A stretch of 64,000 nucleotides of DNA, taken from positions 485,501 to 549,500 of the forward strand of contig NC_081811.1 in NCBI RefSeq assembly GCF_030704535.1. Reading direction: 5' to 3'. Of this stretch, positions 1 to 12,856 are shown in pieces. The notes beneath the pieces were generated by a model that did no database searches, was not told the origin of the DNA, and saw only the letters and a program-made list of their open reading frames with translations. The DNA is from Vitis vinifera. Its lineage: Eukaryota; Streptophyta; Magnoliopsida; Vitales; Vitaceae. The position numbers and the translations under genes were made by a program. Position 1 is the stretch's first letter, and every line of letters starts with the position of its first letter.

Positions 1-306
1 TCTTCAATAACATATTTGGTTTTTTATATGGTATCCAATGCTTATCATTTAATATCCTTACCTAATCCTTTCGCATCTTTATCACACATACAATGACAGA
101 TACGACTCATAGTTTAAAATTTTAAAATAAAATTAATGTGTTCATAGGCAAAACAAATCTTAAAAATTAATAAAATTAAAAATAATTACGCATAATTATC
201 AAAAAAGACAGATGTAAATAAACAAACTACATATATACTTGTTGTTTTGTACAAATGGAGAGGACCCAAAACTGGAAGTAGGCTATAGCCATGAGTCAAA
301 CCATCT
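1..306. other. AT-rich 3' flank of the lipase gene
   Basis: This stretch lies downstream of the minus-strand lipase stop codon and should contain its 3' UTR and polyadenylation region. I see no coding signal, RNA gene or repeat with clear ends. Confidence 0.5.
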
Positions 307-2568
307 CTATTGGCCAGAAGAAAGGCCTAGCTGGCCGAGGTGGTGGTGCATATCTGCATGGTTATGGTCGTGTAACTCGTGCTTGGGCCGCTCCGGCTGC
401 ACCCACCGCCCATCGCTGCTTCTGACCATGCCTTTGTTCTCGTCCTGCCTCCAGTACGGGGGAACCAGGTAGTGATCCTTCAAGAAATCAGATGCCTTGT
501 TCACCAGCGCTGGGTCTCTCCCACTTGCCAGCACAAATCTCTGGCCTTTCCCGTGGTATCTGCAGAACCGATCATACTCAATAAATTAATATTTTTTTAA
601 AGTACGGTGGAACATATTATTATGATTATTCAGTTGCTTGTATGGTTATCTCACCTTAAAGGACTTATTATAAAATTCATAATGTCGCCACCCACAACAG
701 TCCTAAGTATCGTGTGACACATGATGTTGGCCATTTGGGGTGGAATCTAAAATGCTATGGTCTCATCGTTGTGTCCCATCCTATAAAGTCCCTAGGCCTC
801 CTACTTCTAAATTTTAGCTTAATATATAAATAATAAATTTAAGTGATAAGTGATCGGACGTGAGTCTATTTAGAGTATTCTAGATCATATAGATTAAAAA
901 CAACAAACAAATATTTTAATAATATTTTTGATAATGCCTTGTATAAAGTTTTAAATTGTAATCTATAAGTAACTTTTTAGATTTTTAAAAATCAATTAAA
1001 TACCTAAATTTTATAAGAAATCGCCCTGAAACCCAAGTGAGCTTGAGTGTTTGGATTAAGAGAACATATGAAAAAGTCATAATAAGCGACTGATCACTGA
1101 TGGAATCACTGGGGTCATTTTCTAGGATTTTAAAATTTTATCAAACAGTAGACACTATCTCAAAGGGAAAATACTAATTTAAAAATTACTATTACCTAGA
1201 TTTTTAAAAAAGTTGATTAAACATTCAGCTTTGGTAATTAAGGAAATCTTTTTCATATTTTTGAGGCAATACTAACCCATCCAGCAAATGCAGGTGAGCC
1301 TCCAAGTTATGGGCGGAAATGGGATCGGCGTTCTGCTTCAAGAAGGGCGAGTTCTTGTGGTCCAGCGCCAGCTCCACCCCAACATGCGAGTAGCTCCATG
1401 GCAACCCCTCCGCCAGTTTCATCACCATCGCCGGCACTTGCTCATTGAAAAACAGCCCCGGAGACTTGGGCACGACGTCGTGCACGTTCACCACCCTCAG
1501 CACCTTCACCCCTAGCCCCTCCAGCCGCTCCTTGAACCGAACATTCCCCACTCTAGGCCCGGAGAACGAGAGCACCGACACCGGCAGCACCCGCCCGTTG
1601 TTGAGCACGTTCAGCCCCGTCTCCGCCACGTCGTACGCGCTCAACACCGCTAATGCGCCGCCCAGGCTGTGGCCGGTGAAGGTTATGCTCAGTTCTTCGT
1701 TAGGGTACATCTCTATCAAACGCTTTACCTCCGTCAGAATCTGCTCCCGAGCTGAGAATTTGCAGAACTTGCAGCTCTCGTCCTTGTCCGTATACAGGTC
1801 GAGGAATCCCGACTCCACCTTAACCGTCCGGTCAGGGCAGGGAATGTTCTCCGACGATACTGGCTTCAGAAAGTCCATCAGGTCCGCGATCCACTCCAGT
1901 CTGGTCACCGTGCCGCGCCAGGCGATGGTTATGTCCCGGCGCCCTAGAACTCTTGATTTTTCGTCGTTCGACACGGCGACGTATCCGATCCAGTTCGCGT
2001 TTTTGCTCCAGACTTTAGGCCATCGGGACTTCTTGAAGAAATTGGGGAGATTGATATTCGATGTGGCGTAGAGGTATCGCGACACGTCGTAGCCATGGCC
2101 GGCCATTCCGAGGGAATCGAAGAATTTTCTGGGCATAAATCTACAGGTCCCGCAGTACTTCGAGAAGGGATCGAAATCGAATGCGTCGTAGCAAGCTTGA
2201 GCCATTTCTCCGTACCGGATTAGCTCCGATCTCAACAGGGGATCCATCGGATCTAGCATTCCAGTCCAATCATCCTCGCCATGGATTTCCCTCCACCGCT
2301 CCGATACTAGCTCCTCATGCTCTCTTTTGACCGTCTTTTCCTTCTCGAGGTCATTGATGATGGAATACAACGATCCAATGCCCGTTGATGACCCATTGGT
2401 GGTTTTCGACGACACCCTGGTCACGGTACTCATCTTTCTACTGATCTCGTCTGCATCAACGCGTAGAAACTGAGGTTTCTGGCTAGAAAATGAGGCTGGA
2501 AAAATATTTTCTGACTTCCGCCCATGACTTGTGTAGGGAAGGGTCATGTGGGCGATGGAGATGGCCAT
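307..2568 (-). CDS. Phospholipase A1-Igamma / DAD1-like class 3 lipase, chloroplast-targeted
   Basis: The model is two exons, 2568-1277 and 559-307, with a 717-bp GT-AG intron. The exons sum to 1545 nt, giving 514 residues. The lipase-3 core contains the nucleophile elbow GHSLGG (Ser at about residue 301), an Asp in NVHDVVPK (about 364) and a His in SAHNLE (about 420), which form the expected Ser-Asp-His triad. The intron falls inside the motif LLDG-YHGKGQRF, and exon 2 encodes the family-typical tail with VPPYWRQDENKGM. The Ser/Thr/Lys-rich first 60 or so residues look like a plastid transit peptide. Known members (Arabidopsis PLA1-Igamma1, At1g06800) hydrolyse the sn-1 acyl chain of plastid galactolipids and phospholipids. 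Length, N-terminus and tail match this subgroup better than DAD1 itself. No disruption is visible. The exact paralogue within PLA1-Igamma is not certain. Confidence 0.92.
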
Positions 2569-2673
2569 TGAAGCTTCTGAAAAAAGCTTAAAGTGAAAGT
2601 GAAAGTGAAAAAAATGGAGATATGGGGATGAGGACGAGGTTGCAGTCTAGAAAGGCTAGGGAGGTGGTATGAT

Positions 2674-2681
2674 ATTATATA
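2674..2681 (-). promoter_or_regulatory. TATA-like box of the lipase gene
   Basis: On the minus strand the sequence reads TATATAAT about 106-113 bp upstream of the lipase ATG. A CT-rich leader (cactttcactttcac-type) lies between. Position and match are good, but no transcript start is known. Confidence 0.45.
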
Positions 2682-5600
2682 TGCTGTACCGTAAGCTATG
2701 GTCAGTGCTTTTATAAAAAAATCCCAGCATATGATACTCGTGGTCACCTTATGATGTAATCAAAGTGATTATTCAATGGTTTCTAACCAGGGTCTTCTTC
2801 CTAGAAATTCTAAGATTCCACGCGCTTTTCTCCACGATTTGTAACCTTGAACTTGGAACTTGGAAGGACCTACCCGTGGAAACACACGGTCAAGAGCAGC
2901 CTTCTTCTTCCCCTCGCGTGGCTCACACAACAATTTTACTTCCTTTTTTCTTTTTTTTTGAAAAAATATTTATTTGAAAAATATGGTCAAATTTCCCTTC
3001 CAACCCCATTTCAAACTAAATGAAATGTACTGCATTTAGGTTCCATTTAGTTGTGTTTTTAAATAACACTTAATAGCCGAATAACTATTTTTAGAAGAAA
3101 TTTAAGTGTTTGATAAAATTTAAAAATCACTTTTAAAATATTAAAATCATTTATAATTCTCGTCAATATATTTTTTTTTTAAATGTTTCTACTTTTTATA
3201 GTAAAAACATTTTTATTTTTTACAATAAGTAGGTTGAGTACTACAATTTCCCACAAGTTCTAAATTTGTATTTAAAAAAAAAATAGATTCTTTTTATATC
3301 AAACTCATCTATTATCTAAATTTGGTTTTTAAGAAAGATGATTATTTCTTATATGCAACTCGTCTTTTTGTAAACACGAGTTTACCATTTTTTCTAATAC
3401 AATAACTTTAGAATTATTTTTTATTTAATGGTTTTTAAACTTTTAAAAAAATTGTTGAACATTCCTACGTCTTGAACCCAACTCCATCCTAGGCTTAAAT
3501 TTATTATTTGATTTTTATTAATATTGATTGATACAATGAACTTAAATTTTGTTTATAAATTATCAAATTTATATATTTATTTTTATTAATATATATTTTT
3601 AATCTTAAGTAATAAAATTTATTTACTAAATATACATATTAAAAATATAATTCATACATAAAAAAAAAAAAAAGTAATTGATGAGAAGCCATAATCGTAA
3701 AAGAGGCAAACAGGGTGAAGGATATAGATTCAATAAACTAATTATTTTAATTTAATATTTAAAATTATTTTTAACAAGTTATGCATTAAATTATTTTATC
3801 AAACATATTTAATAATCTAAATTATATTATTATGCATATTCATGTAATGTTAATAACCTTTTTTCGGTGGTCAAGATGGGATATTGCAACTTTCGACAAA
3901 AAATAAAATTTTCACATTTATTTTAAAAAAAATCTATTTTTAAAATAAATTTAATGTTTTTAAAATTTTTTAAAGTATTACAAATAATAATTCAAAAGAT
4001 AAAAAATATTTTAAAAACTTTTACATTACACATAAGTGTTGTGTGTTCAAATAATATAAGTTGAAAACTCGAGTTTTTAAATAAAATCTTATTCATAAAA
4101 ATAACAAATTTTTAATTAAAAAAAAGTATTCAAAATATTAGAAAAATATTTTTAGCCTTTGACAACCACTCCCTTTTCCAAACTATGATTTTTGTTAATA
4201 TTATAATACATGGCATGCATCACGAGAAGCAATTCTCCAGTCATGGGATATTGGGATGCATGTGTGGTAGCTTAAAAACCACAGAAAATATTTAAAAAAG
4301 AAAATAAAAAAAAATTATTAACTTATAATTAATTTATTTTCACTTATTATTATTTTGATTTTATATTATGTGTAACAAAACGTTTCCATCACAGGAGAGA
4401 ATAAAATTCAATGAGGTTGGTAGGGCGGGCGACAGTGGAAATGGGTTGGACTTCATATTACAGAGGAAGCTGGAGTCACGTCATTGAATTCTTCCATTTT
4501 CAGCCATTTAAATTAATGTGGCCTTTCTTGGAATAAATTCATTTTTTCCATATTCCTCACATTTTGCCCAATTTTCTTGACTTCCAAACGCCAACCCAGA
4601 TTCCCTTTCAACCGCCCACTGATTGATTGTAATCTTATTGTTATTTTGGAGTAGATTTAAAATCTGTTAGCTAATGCTTTGTTAAAAAGCAATTATAGTT
4701 ATAAAAAAAACCTTAATTAAAGAAAAATAATATATAGAAAATGTTTTTAAATTGTTTACACTGTACAAAAGTACTTTTGATGATGATGCTTTGAATAAAT
4801 TCAATAATCGTACACATTTGGAGGCCATCGAGGTGGAATACTTTTCTTCGTTTCATATAAAGTCTATTTTCCACTTATTTATTTATTTTTATTTTACACG
4901 TGAAAATAATTAAACACATATGTCAAATTATTCGATAAAAGGTTGTTTCTGTTAGGTTGACCATGAAAAATAAGGAAAATTTTACTTTCTTTGACTTATC
5001 ATGAAAAAAAATATAAAATATAATTAAAATTAGTTAAAATTTTATGTAATTTACTATCATTTAATTTTTTAAAAATAAAATGAATTTAAATCCATATGCA
5101 AAAATAATTTATTAATAAAATAAATTTATATTAAATGTTATGAAAAAAAGTTGAAAAAATAGATTTAAGAAAATAAAATTTTATTTCTTTTTTTAATTAA
5201 AAATGTGAGAAAAAATGTTCCTTTAATTTTTTTCTTTATAAAAAATATTTAAAATTAAAAACTAATCTACTATTTAAATACCATACTAGGTTTAATAATA
5301 TTAATAATTCAAAGTGCCTATAAAAAAAATAATATTAATAATATGTATGGTATCATTTCTTGGAAATATCTTCTGTCAACATGATTTTCTAAATTTATTC
5401 TTATCGTCATCTTCCACGAAGTGGTCCAAAGCACATACCGGCCATCTCTGATAATGAAAGATATAATATATTTTACAGCTCAATTATGTTGTTTTGCAAT
5501 AAATTATTATTTTAAAAATGTGGTGATATAAGCGGAATTTGGGTCAAAGTGGTAAACTCCTCGTGGGGTTTATTGTAGATACATTAAACTATTATCGGGT

Positions 5601-8312
5601 TTTAAATTTCATATATTTCCTCTAAAAATTATTTTTAAGAAAAATATTAGATACATCTATTTGAATTCTTTCTACTTAAAATTTAGAGGATGTTTGGAAA
5701 TTGATGATATTTGGGGAAAAAAAAAAATTGAAGTTCTTCTAGATAAAACCAGTATTTAGAGAAAATTTGATAAAATTTAATATTTATTATTTAATAACTT
5801 AAATTAATTTTAAATAATTCATAAAAAAATATTTGATAAAATAATTTAATGATTTAATATAATTTAATAATTTAATTAAATTTATTTAGTAGATTGGTTA
5901 TATATGATTAAATAATTTAATATTCTAATTAAAAATTTAAAATAATTTTTAAGTTATTAACCTATTCTGAATTGTAAATCTCTTTTACTCGATTACATTA
6001 CAGGTAGTTTGATACCAAATTTCTTATTTTTTAAGTATAAATTATTTATATTTTATAGTCAAAATTGTTTTCATTTTTAAATTATAATATTAGATTATTT
6101 TATTAAACATATTCCATTTATTTAATAATATAAATTAAGTTATTAACTTATTAGATTATTTTTTCGTCTAATTTTTAGTTGATCCATGAAAACCGATACA
6201 ATTCCCTAAAAAGTTAAATATAATATTTAAGGGTTTGAAAAATACCTTTTGGGGCCACATTATTGTCATTATTTAATCTCATCTACATGCATGAAATAAG
6301 AATGTGACCAATGATAAAAAGAAAGCGACAAAATATAAATAGATACAAATAGGATGAATAAAATAGGGAAAAATTAATCATGGTATCAAATAAATAAAAG
6401 GTGACAAGATGTAAAGCTTTGATGTCAAAAAAAAATTCACTTATTAAACCAAAATTTTGGTGATTAGTCACATCACCTAGAAGATTTAGGGTAAATTTAT
6501 GTTAACTCGAACAAAATTAGTAAGTTATACAAATAATTCAAGATGAGGCTAAGAGATGTCCCCTCTAACTTGCTAGTCATGATTTAGATAAAATAATGAC
6601 ATTTTAGTAGCGTGCTTCTACTCTTGAATGACAATATTTGATGTGTTTGCTCCACTAGCTAGCATATTTTCAACTACCTTGTACATCCAAGTGAAAATTT
6701 TCAATTAATATTTGTAGCCATTCATTATTTTTCCTTAAAACTTTATAAATTGTTTTTTTTTTTTTTTTTGGCTTAAAAAGGTTATTTCATTGGAAGGATA
6801 TGACCAAGTGAAGGAGAAATACATCAATTGTAACAATCCGAGTTGAAATGAAATAAAACTTTTTTGTTTTTTTTCAAACGAGAAACCTGTAGGTCCAGTT
6901 GAAGTTAAGTTAGGCCTAGAACCAATCATCGAGTGTAAGCTTTAGTATCATAGCCCATTCAATATTATTTAGTTATCCATACTTTATGGATTCTAATACC
7001 TTTTTCCTTCTCATAGATTTTTTTTTTTTTTTTTTTTTACTTTTGAGTTTGCTTACTCTTATTCCATCATTTGAGTCAATGGTTTCATTATTGATTTTGA
7101 TATGCAATACGATTAGTCTCCTAATGGGCCCTTTAAGCAGGGTTGCTACATCAAGTAAAAATAAATAAAAAACTATTTAAAGAAAACAACCTTATACAAT
7201 AATTTGTAAAATATGATATTCCATTGCAAAGAACTTATGTTTGCTCTCATGAAAATATCTTACTTTAATTTGGTTTTTACAAAATAAAAATTTTGACAAG
7301 CACAACCTATGGTTTGAATATGATTTATAAAAATAATAAAATTAAAATAGTTTGTTTCAAAAAGTAAATTAAGTATAATTTTTCTTATCTTTTGAAAATA
7401 AAAGAAATACGATCCTTTATATATATATATATATAAATTCCTTCAAAAAAAATATAATGAGAACGATAAACTTTAAAAAGAGAAAAATAACTCATATCCT
7501 CGAGAGACCCATCATTGTGTATGTATACTTATAATAAAATGAGTAAAATAACTGTATTGTTCTTCCATAAGAGTTTTGCTTGTATCTTGATTGATTTCAA
7601 TAACATATTTGAAGAAATGTCAATAACTCAATTCATCTTATTATTGCAAGAATAAACTCGATCCAAAATATGAATGATAAAAAATATCTATTAAATCGAT
7701 CACAAGAGTGTCAGTTACAAAGTGTCCTAATGTTGTATATACCTATTAATTTTTTATTAAAATTCTTTTGCTATTTTTTAAATTTTATTTAAAATCATGT
7801 AATTGAGCCATGGCTATCCTAACAGTGCAAAAGAAATGATACCGAATTTTTGTTTTTGTTTTTTATGTAAAAGATAATAGACCAAAACTTAGATCTATGA
7901 ATAAAAAATAAATGATCTTAAATAATCAATTAAGATTACGAATATCTCAATAAGATTTGATAGGATTCATTTGTCGTTTTTATATTTTAACTTGATTTAA
8001 TAAAAAATAAATATGAATGAATACATCTATTAAAATAATTAATGGATAAGCAGATAACGACATTTCAATTATTCACGCTCACGTGCTGCACGTACATTGT
8101 GGCATTAAAAAATTAAATAAAAGCAACATTTCAGATTGAAAGCAAAAATAATACTGACTTCAACAACTCCTTGAATAAAATAAATTAAAATTATTTGAGA
8201 TGGTTTTTAATTTTTTCTTTTGTTGTTAAAAAATGGATTTTATGTTTATAAACAATATTTTTAAATCACTTTTATTGAAAATAAGAGATAATTTTATATT
8301 TTATAATTAAAT
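2682..8312. other. AT-rich intergenic region, no gene seen
   Basis: About 5.6 kb of very AT-rich DNA with poly-A/poly-T runs and only short, compositionally biased open frames. I found no splice-consistent exons, no RNA gene and no element with definable ends. A slightly less AT-rich patch around 4.2-4.65 kb has no supported feature. Confidence 0.6.
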
Positions 8313-8317
8313 CAAAA

Positions 8318-8773
8318 TGATGCATAAACCATTTCAAATCCAATAATATCATACATGAATAGTATGTTTAATCATGTGAAGAAATTATGTCATCCTGTCC
8401 ATGGATTTAGAACATACCTGAGTCCATTTTTCCTTTGAATTTTGAATAAGGTATGGATATTCTAAGGTTGTAGAGGGGTATCCACTGTTTTTGTAATCTC
8501 TCTGACGATAAGAGCGGGAGAGACCACGTTATGTTCTATTCAAAAGAAGATGTGTTCAAAAGGAACAAACATTTATCCTTATATACCCTCTATACCTTAG
8601 GGACTATGCCCTTTAGACTATTGGGCCTTGAGTGTCTTAGGCCCATCATCTAAGACCCATTATAGCATTGGGCTCTACATATAAAGTGACCCATACTCAA
8701 TAAACACAAATTGAAATAAATATAGATAGCTTAATAAAAAACTATGTTACATATGTGAGTCCATGTTTTAACA
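8318..8773 (-). repeat. 3' LTR of the copia element
   Basis: 456 bp, collinear with the 5' LTR at roughly 89% identity by hand alignment. The TG/CA termini and the immediately flanking CAAAA duplication fix its ends. Confidence 0.93.
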
Positions 8774-8785
8774 ATATCCCACTTG
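8774..8785 (-). other. Polypurine tract of the copia element
   Basis: The minus strand reads CAAGTGGGATAT directly before the TG of the 3' LTR. This is the expected place and style for the plus-strand primer of a plant copia element. One or two pyrimidines suggest decay. Confidence 0.75.
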
Positions 8786-9399
8786 GACCACATATATTAC
8801 AGAACAATGTTCATGATAATACTTTATTGAGCTCATCTTTGCTATTCTATCTAAATATCCTTAAACAATCCAGTCGACTAATTATGCTAACATAGGATTA
8901 AAGCGGCCTTCGTTAATCGTATTTATAATTAGATCCATCAATGATCACAACATTAACAAAATTAGCAACATGGATCAAGTATGAATGTGTAGAATGGAAA
9001 TTACATAGAATGTGATCTTTAATATGTCTATTTCCAATTGGTCCTACTTTATGACTAAAAATAGTCAAATTCCACTTTCAACACTTGATGCTAAACTCCT
9101 TTTGAAAGTCATCATTTCAATTCAGAGTATTCAAATACAATAATCTTTAAAATCAAGGTTTGTATAGATAACACAAACATAATAACACATCAAGAAAACA
9201 AACACAAAATCTAAATACAAACTCTCACTATAATAGCACATCATCAATATGTACAACACCCATATGTGTGACATGTTTATGATATACTTTGGGTGGCAAA
9301 CCCTTAGTAAGAAGATCCGCAATCATGGAGTTTGGGCTTATGTGTTCAATCGATACTTGAAGACCCTAAACTATTTATTTCACAACCAAGAACTTGATG

Positions 9400-11398
9400 T
9401 CAATGTGTTTGGACTTTGACGAACTTCGGTTGTTCTTAGAGTATAGTCCTGCGACCTTATTATCACAATTGATTTTCGATGATTTCTCAATACCATCAAC
9501 GATTTGCAACTGAGTGATAAAATTCCGTAGCCATATCCCATGGTTTGATGCCTCGTAGCAGGATATGAATTATGCTTCCATGGTGGAAGAAGCAATAAGT
9601 GTTTGTTTAACACTTTTCCATGAAACTACTCCTCTAGCCAACATGAAGATGTAGCCTAAAGTGGATCTCCTACTGTCAAGACATCCCGCAAAATCGGAGT
9701 CCGAATATCCCACGATTTCTAAATGACTGGATCTACGATATGTGAGCATATAATCTTTAGTTCTTTGTAAACACCGCATAACCCGTTTTGCCTTTTTCCA
9801 ATGATCCATACTTGGGTTACTCAAATATTTGCCTAACATTCCAACAATGTACGCAATATCCGGATGCGTACAAACTTGTGCATACATGAGACTTCCTACT
9901 GCTGAGGCATAGGAAACCTTTCTATATCATTCTTCTCAAGTTCATTTTTCGGACATTAGTGCAAACTAAATTTATCGCATTTTGCCACAGGCGTGTCTCC
10001 TGGTGCACAATTACTCATGTCAAACCTATTTAACACTTTATCGATGTAGGACTTTTGTGATAGCCCAAGTATACCTCTTGAACAATCCCTATAGATATGT
10101 ATACCCAACATAAAATATGCATTACCAAGATCCTTCATGTCAAATTTACTGGATAGAAATCGCTTGGTTTCATGCAAGAGTTCTACATCACTACTGGCAA
10201 ATAGAATATCATCTACATATAGCACCAAGATAATGAATTTGCTCCCACTGAACTTGAGATATATGCATTGATCAACGATGTTCTCCTTAAAACCAAATGA
10301 AGTAATCGCCTGATCAAACTTTCGGTACCATTGTTGGGATGCCTTCTTTAAACCATACATGGACCTTTTTAATTTGCATACAAGTTGCTTTGAATCATTA
10401 GACTCAAAGTTCTCCGGTTGCACCATGTATATTGTCTCATCAATGTTAACTTTAAGAAACGCAGTTTTAACGTCCATTTGATGTAACTCTAAACCATAAT
10501 GAGCCACAAGTGCCATGATGATTCTAAAGGAGTCATTTGATGAAACCGATGAAAAGGTCTCCTTATAATCAATGTCTTCTTTTTGAGTGAAACCTTTTGC
10601 GACTAGGCGTGCCTTATACCTAGCAATGTTGCCTTTTGAATCTCGCTTGATTTTTAAAATCCATTTATAATCAATCGGTTTTACACATTCAGGCAACTCT
10701 ACTAGGTCCCAAACACCATTGTCTTTTATTGATTTCATTTCATCCTTCATGGCTTCTATCCACTTTTCAGAGTCAAAACTTTGTTTGACTTGACTAACTG
10801 AAATTGGATCGTCTTCCAGACCCATGTCAAACTCATGTTTCTGGAGATATACAACATAATCATTTGAAATTGCACTTTTCATTTTTCTAGTGGATTTTCT
10901 CAGTGGCACTTGTACTTGAGGTTCTTGAGGTTGTTGAGTTACCTCTTTATGAACTTGAATTGGTTCAATAACTTGAGCAGGAGGAATCTCAGGTGTGTCT
11001 ACAATCTCTGTTATTGGTTGTACATTATGGATAGTGTCATCAAACATAATATGACCATGTTCAGTTGTAATAATAGGAATACTAACATATTCCTCTTCAA
11101 AGACCACCTTTCTTAATGGTTCTCTCTCACTTAACTCAACATCCTCAATAAACTTAGCATTGTCCGTTTCAAATAAGGATCTAGTTGAGGGGTCATAGAA
11201 CTTGAAACCTCTCGACCTTTCAGAATACCCTACAAAGTAGTAACTCACTGTTCTAGAGTCCAATTTCTTTTCATTTGGCTTGTAAGGCCTAACATCAACT
11301 GGACAACCCCAGGCATGCAAGTGCCTAATACTAGGTTTCTTGCTAGTCCATAACTCATATGGGGTTTTGGCTATTGCTTTGCTTGAGACTCTATTCAA
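9400..11398 (-). pseudogene. copia reverse transcriptase and RNase H remnant
   Basis: The frame 11398-9956 (480 codons) encodes the integrase C-terminus and the copia reverse transcriptase, with DVKTAFL and the catalytic YVDDILFAS. It stops at TAA 9956-9958 (SLH*CPKN), continues in frame briefly, then needs a 1-bp correction near 9920. The RNase H part (9887-9570) includes the YSDSDFAG motif and stops at STMEA*F. RT copies element RNA into cDNA and RNase H removes the RNA strand. The catalytic motifs survive but the chain cannot be translated through. Confidence 0.88.
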
Positions 11399-11399
11399 A

Positions 11400-12495
11400 A
11401 TATAAACTGCAGTTTTGACAGCTTCGCCCCAAAGTCATTCTGGTAAGGTGGAATGACTGATCATACTTCTTACCATATCCTTAAGAGTACGGTTTCGCCT
11501 TTCTGCTACCCCATTTTTGGCTTGGAGTCCTCGGCATGGTGTACTGAGGAACGATACCACACTCCATCAAATATTTGGCGAATGGCCTTGGACGTTGTTC
11601 ACCGGATTCGTCATATCTACCATAATATTCACCTTCACGGTCAGATCTGACGACCTTTATTTTCTTGCTTAGTTGGTTCTCAACTTCAGCTTTAAAATTC
11701 TTGAACACATCCAATGACTAAGACTTTTCATGAATCAAATAAAGATAGTCATAGTGTGAGTAATCGTCAATGAAAGTAATAAAATATTGTTGTTCATTCC
11801 AATAAGGGGTAGGAAATGGACCACAGATGTCCGTATGTATTAATTCCAAGACATCACCGCACCTATTGACATCATTTTTCCTTATATTTGTTTGTTTACC
11901 CTTAATACCTTCTATACAGACCTGAAAGTCCGAGAAATCAAGTGGATCAAGAATTCCTTCTAACACAAGCCTTTGAATATGTTGATTTGAAATATGACCC
12001 AAACACCTATGCCATAACATTGAAGAATTCTCAATTGTTAATTTTCGCTTAATGCCATAATTACTTGAATACAAGGTTTCATTTCCATTAGAGGCCTTTA
12101 TGTTCAATTTGTCTGATAGACTACCTGTACCAATAACATTTGAATTTTGATAAAGACTAACCATTCCATTTCTAAATGAATAATAATATCCACATTTGTC
12201 TAGACATGAAACAGAAATTAAGTTCCATCTAAACGATGGTATTACAAAGGTCTCTTCCAAATCCAAAGTACATCTAGAGTCTAACTGTAACCTAAAAAGA
12301 CCAATAGCCTTGACTACAGCCTTGTTGTCATTTCCCACATAGATGTATCTTTCACCATCGGTTGGCCTTTGACTTTTTAGGCAACCCTGCATTGTGACAC
12401 TTATGTGAGTAGTTGCACTCGTATCTATCTACCAAGTGTTAGTAGGCACTATTGCTAAATTAATTTCTGAACAAACAAAGTTGAGAAGTGTACCT
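11400..12495 (-). pseudogene. copia protease and integrase remnant
   Basis: Minus-strand reading resumes after the nested insertion. The protease motif reads IDTSATTH where the family normally has D-T/S-G-A, so the flap-side Gly is lost. A TAG at 12429-12431 sits just before it in place of an expected Trp. The GAG-pre-integrase region (HRCLGH...VCIEGIKGK) lacks one Cys of the HHCC zinc site. The integrase core shows HTD and SDREGEYY, with a stop at 11718-11720 (EKS*SLDVF), and a frameshift around 11480-11500 after PSQ. Retroviral-type integrases insert the cDNA into the host genome; this copy is inactive. Confidence 0.85.
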
Positions 12496-12500
12496 TTCTT

Positions 12501-12647
12501 TGTTGGCAGATCGGAGGGTTGGTCGCGTCCATCAACTCCCCTTGTGTTCGCTGTGGGCACTTGGGTGAATGCACTATAAGGTTAGGGTATACGTCTTTCC
12601 TACCAGCAATTACTTTTAGGAGAGTTGGTAGCGTCTGAGGTCCTACA
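12501..12647 (+). repeat. Left (5') LTR of the mini-element
   Basis: 147 bp, TG...CA termini, about 91% identical to the partner at 12706-12852, with 11 of 13 differences being transitions. Confidence 0.92.
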
Positions 12648-12705
12648 AGTGGTATCAGAGTCGAGGTCACGGGTTTGAACCCTAGGGGTGTCGTTGGGGG
12701 GAGAT
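12648..12705 (+). other. 58-bp internal domain: PBS, tRNA-like palindrome, PPT
   Basis: It contains TGGTATCAGAG at 12650-12660 (primer site), then a perfect short palindrome GGGTT-TG-AACCC (about 12671-12682) that resembles a tRNA T-arm / B-box, and a purine tract ggggggaga at 12696-12704. Nothing else fits in this space, so this is close to the minimum an LTR element can carry. Confidence 0.8.
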
Positions 12706-12852
12706 TGTTGGCAGATCAGAGGGTTGGTCACGTCCATCAGCTCCCCTTGTGTTCGCCGTGGGCGCTTGGGTGAATGCATTATAAGGCTAGGGTATGCGCA
12801 TTTCCTACAAGCAATTGCTTTTAGGAGAGTTGGTAGCGCCTGAGGTCCTACA
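12706..12852 (+). repeat. Right (3') LTR of the mini-element
   Basis: 147 bp, the same length as the left LTR with no gaps. It is followed directly by the TTCTT duplication and then by resumed gag sequence of the host on the minus strand. Confidence 0.92.
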
Positions 12853-12856
12853 TTCT

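Larger units (their letters stand above)
12501..12852 (+). mobile_element. Miniature LTR retrotransposon (SMART/TRIM type) nested in copia gag
   Basis: A complete 352-bp element made of two 147-bp LTRs and a 58-bp internal segment, flanked by the perfect 5-bp target duplication TTCTT (12496-12500 and 12853-12857). The LTRs begin TGTTGG and end CCTACA. The internal segment starts two bases after the left LTR with a Met-tRNA primer site (TGGTATCAGAG) and ends with a G-rich polypurine tract against the right LTR. There is no coding capacity. The LTRs differ at about 13 of 147 positions, slightly less than the host LTRs, which fits insertion after the host. It must have been mobilised by proteins supplied elsewhere, and the primer site it shares with the copia host makes a copia helper plausible. 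Its sequence is read here on the plus strand, opposite to the host. Confidence 0.93.

Noticed and set aside
1445-2071. A 208-codon plus-strand open frame across the lipase exon
   Set aside because: It is antisense to a well-supported lipase exon with catalytic motifs and shows no domain of its own.
12671-12682. A tRNA gene suggested by a B-box-like GGGTTTGAACCC
   Set aside because: No A-box, no cloverleaf and it lies between the primer site and purine tract of a mini-LTR element; only a tRNA-like motif.
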